14,190 nucleotides of DNA from Actinomycetota bacterium (GTDB lineage Bacteria > Actinomycetota > Acidimicrobiia > Acidimicrobiales > JACCXE01), in the NCBI GenBank assembly GCA_013697265.1, contig JACCXE010000489.1, forward strand, positions 1 through 14,190. Reading direction: 5' to 3'. A program made the translations under genes and the position numbers. Shown one piece after another: positions 13,676 to 14,190 of this stretch. Within the stretch, counting starts at the first letter, position 1. Each line of letters opens with the position of its first letter. Below the pieces are notes generated by a model. That model worked only from the letters and a program-made list of their open reading frames with translations, ran no database searches and was not told the DNA's origin.

Positions 13676-14120
13676 TCACGACCTCTCATCGATTGGCCGT
13701 CGTGTTTCCTCGTGAACCTTCGCGAAGTCGATGAGGTTCAGCCGGAGGTTTGGATCGCCGGAAACATCGCATAACGGTCGCGCAGCGCGCGCGGTGGCCC
13801 CTCCGTGGCCGATGACGAGCCCGGGCGACAGCGTGTAGAGGTGGACCTGCCAGTACCGCGGCTGTCCCTCGCCGGCCGAACATCATCGCCGACACCAAAC
13901 CTGGATCGAGAGGCTTGTCGTACTCCTCGGCGATCGGCGCAGGTGCTCGCGAATCGTCGCTTGCAGTAACGCCATGGTCTTGTGCAGCTCTTCTCGGGTT
14001 GCCATTTCTCTGTGGCCTCCGTTTCTGTTGGCGAAGGACCTGGCGCGCCGCCGCGTAGGTCTGGCCTGTTTGTGACATGCGCTGACGCACGAGCCTCTTG
14101 AAGCTCTTGTTGGCTGTCAC
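13676..14120 (-). pseudogene. Frameshifted small gene(s) with an NKSFKRLVR-type N-terminus
   Basis: The GTG at 14120 has a strong ribosome-binding site (GGAGGAG) and begins TANKSFKRLVRQRMSQTGQTYAAARQVL, a pattern I recall at the start of several small actinobacterial proteins. One frame stays open for 144 codons, but its second half (RRGTAAVLAGPPLHAVARARHRPRR) looks like out-of-frame sequence. A second frame starts at an ATG at 14005 with its own GGAGG site (MATREELHKTMALLQATIREH) and hits a stop. The first frame then gives EEYDKPLDPGLVSAMMFG, and the second resumes with EGQPRYWQVHLYTLSPGLVIGHGG and RLNLIDFAKVHEETRRP to a TGA at 13678. A third frame gives LRDRYAMFPAIQ between. The protein-like pieces therefore alternate frames at about 13940, 13880 and 13770. 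It is either a decayed gene or an error-rich stretch of assembly. VIGHGGATA resembles the GxxG loop of KH domains. Function unknown. Confidence 0.6.
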
Positions 14121-14190
14121 AGCTCCTCCAAAGGTCGCATCGAACCCCAGCGCTTCGACCCGACCCGGCGAGCGGACAGCGGCCCGAGGA

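Overview
The window is GC-rich and gene-dense, with GTG starts, 4-nt ATGA overlaps and little spacer DNA. Almost every gene resembles a named gene of the actinobacterial steroid (cholesterol) catabolism pathway. I assigned these by recalling Mycobacterium/Rhodococcus protein sequences, not by a search. The source is most likely an actinomycete. The small broken gene at the right end and the gene order, which differs from Mycobacterium, fit a non-mycolic lineage such as Acidimicrobiia, but that is inference.

Layout, left to right. (1) 3-779 (+): 3' part of an unrecognised conserved protein, ending tail-to-tail against a VOC-fold protein (765-1169, -). (2) A divergent pair around a KstR-type operator at 2025-2042: leftward echA19-like hydratase plus the VOC gene, and rightward cyp125-like P450 plus fadA6-like thiolase, whose reading frames overlap. 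(3) Leftward four-gene operon echA20-ipdA-ipdB-ipdC (7919 to 4463), with 0-2 nt gaps or a 4-nt overlap, ending at a large inverted repeat shared with fadA6. (4) Rightward SDR like Rv3549c (8081-8830), divergent from echA20 as in M. tuberculosis. (5) Leftward fadE30-ipdF (10773 to 8849). (6) Rightward fadD19-like ligase plus a nitronate-monooxygenase-like flavoprotein (10863-13585), headed by a perfect KstR consensus match. (7) A 23-bp perfect hairpin and then a frame-broken small gene (13676-14120, -).

How the genes work together. The P450 would oxidise the terminal carbon of the sterol side chain. The FadD19-like ligase activates the resulting side-chain acid with CoA, and the EchA19-like enzyme hydrates an enoyl-CoA during side-chain beta-oxidation. 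After A/B ring cleavage by genes not in this window, the remaining C/D-ring propionate is handled by FadE30 (dehydrogenation of the propionyl-CoA chain), IpdF and IpdC (oxidation of the ring hydroxyl and formation of the ring enone), EchA20 (hydrolytic opening of ring D), IpdAB (hydrolytic opening of ring C) and FadA6 (thiolysis). FadD3, FadE31-33 and the regulators KstR/KstR2 are not in this window.

The most interesting points are regulatory and structural. Side-chain and ring-C/D genes, kept in two regulons in Mycobacterium, are fused here into one KstR-type transcription unit. A different palindrome is shared by the two ring-C/D promoters and may be this lineage's second operator. Two long inverted repeats share an 8+8-nt core that pairing alone does not explain. 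The right end holds a multiply frameshifted gene with a KH-like glycine loop. I found no CRISPR array, transposase, tRNA or rRNA.
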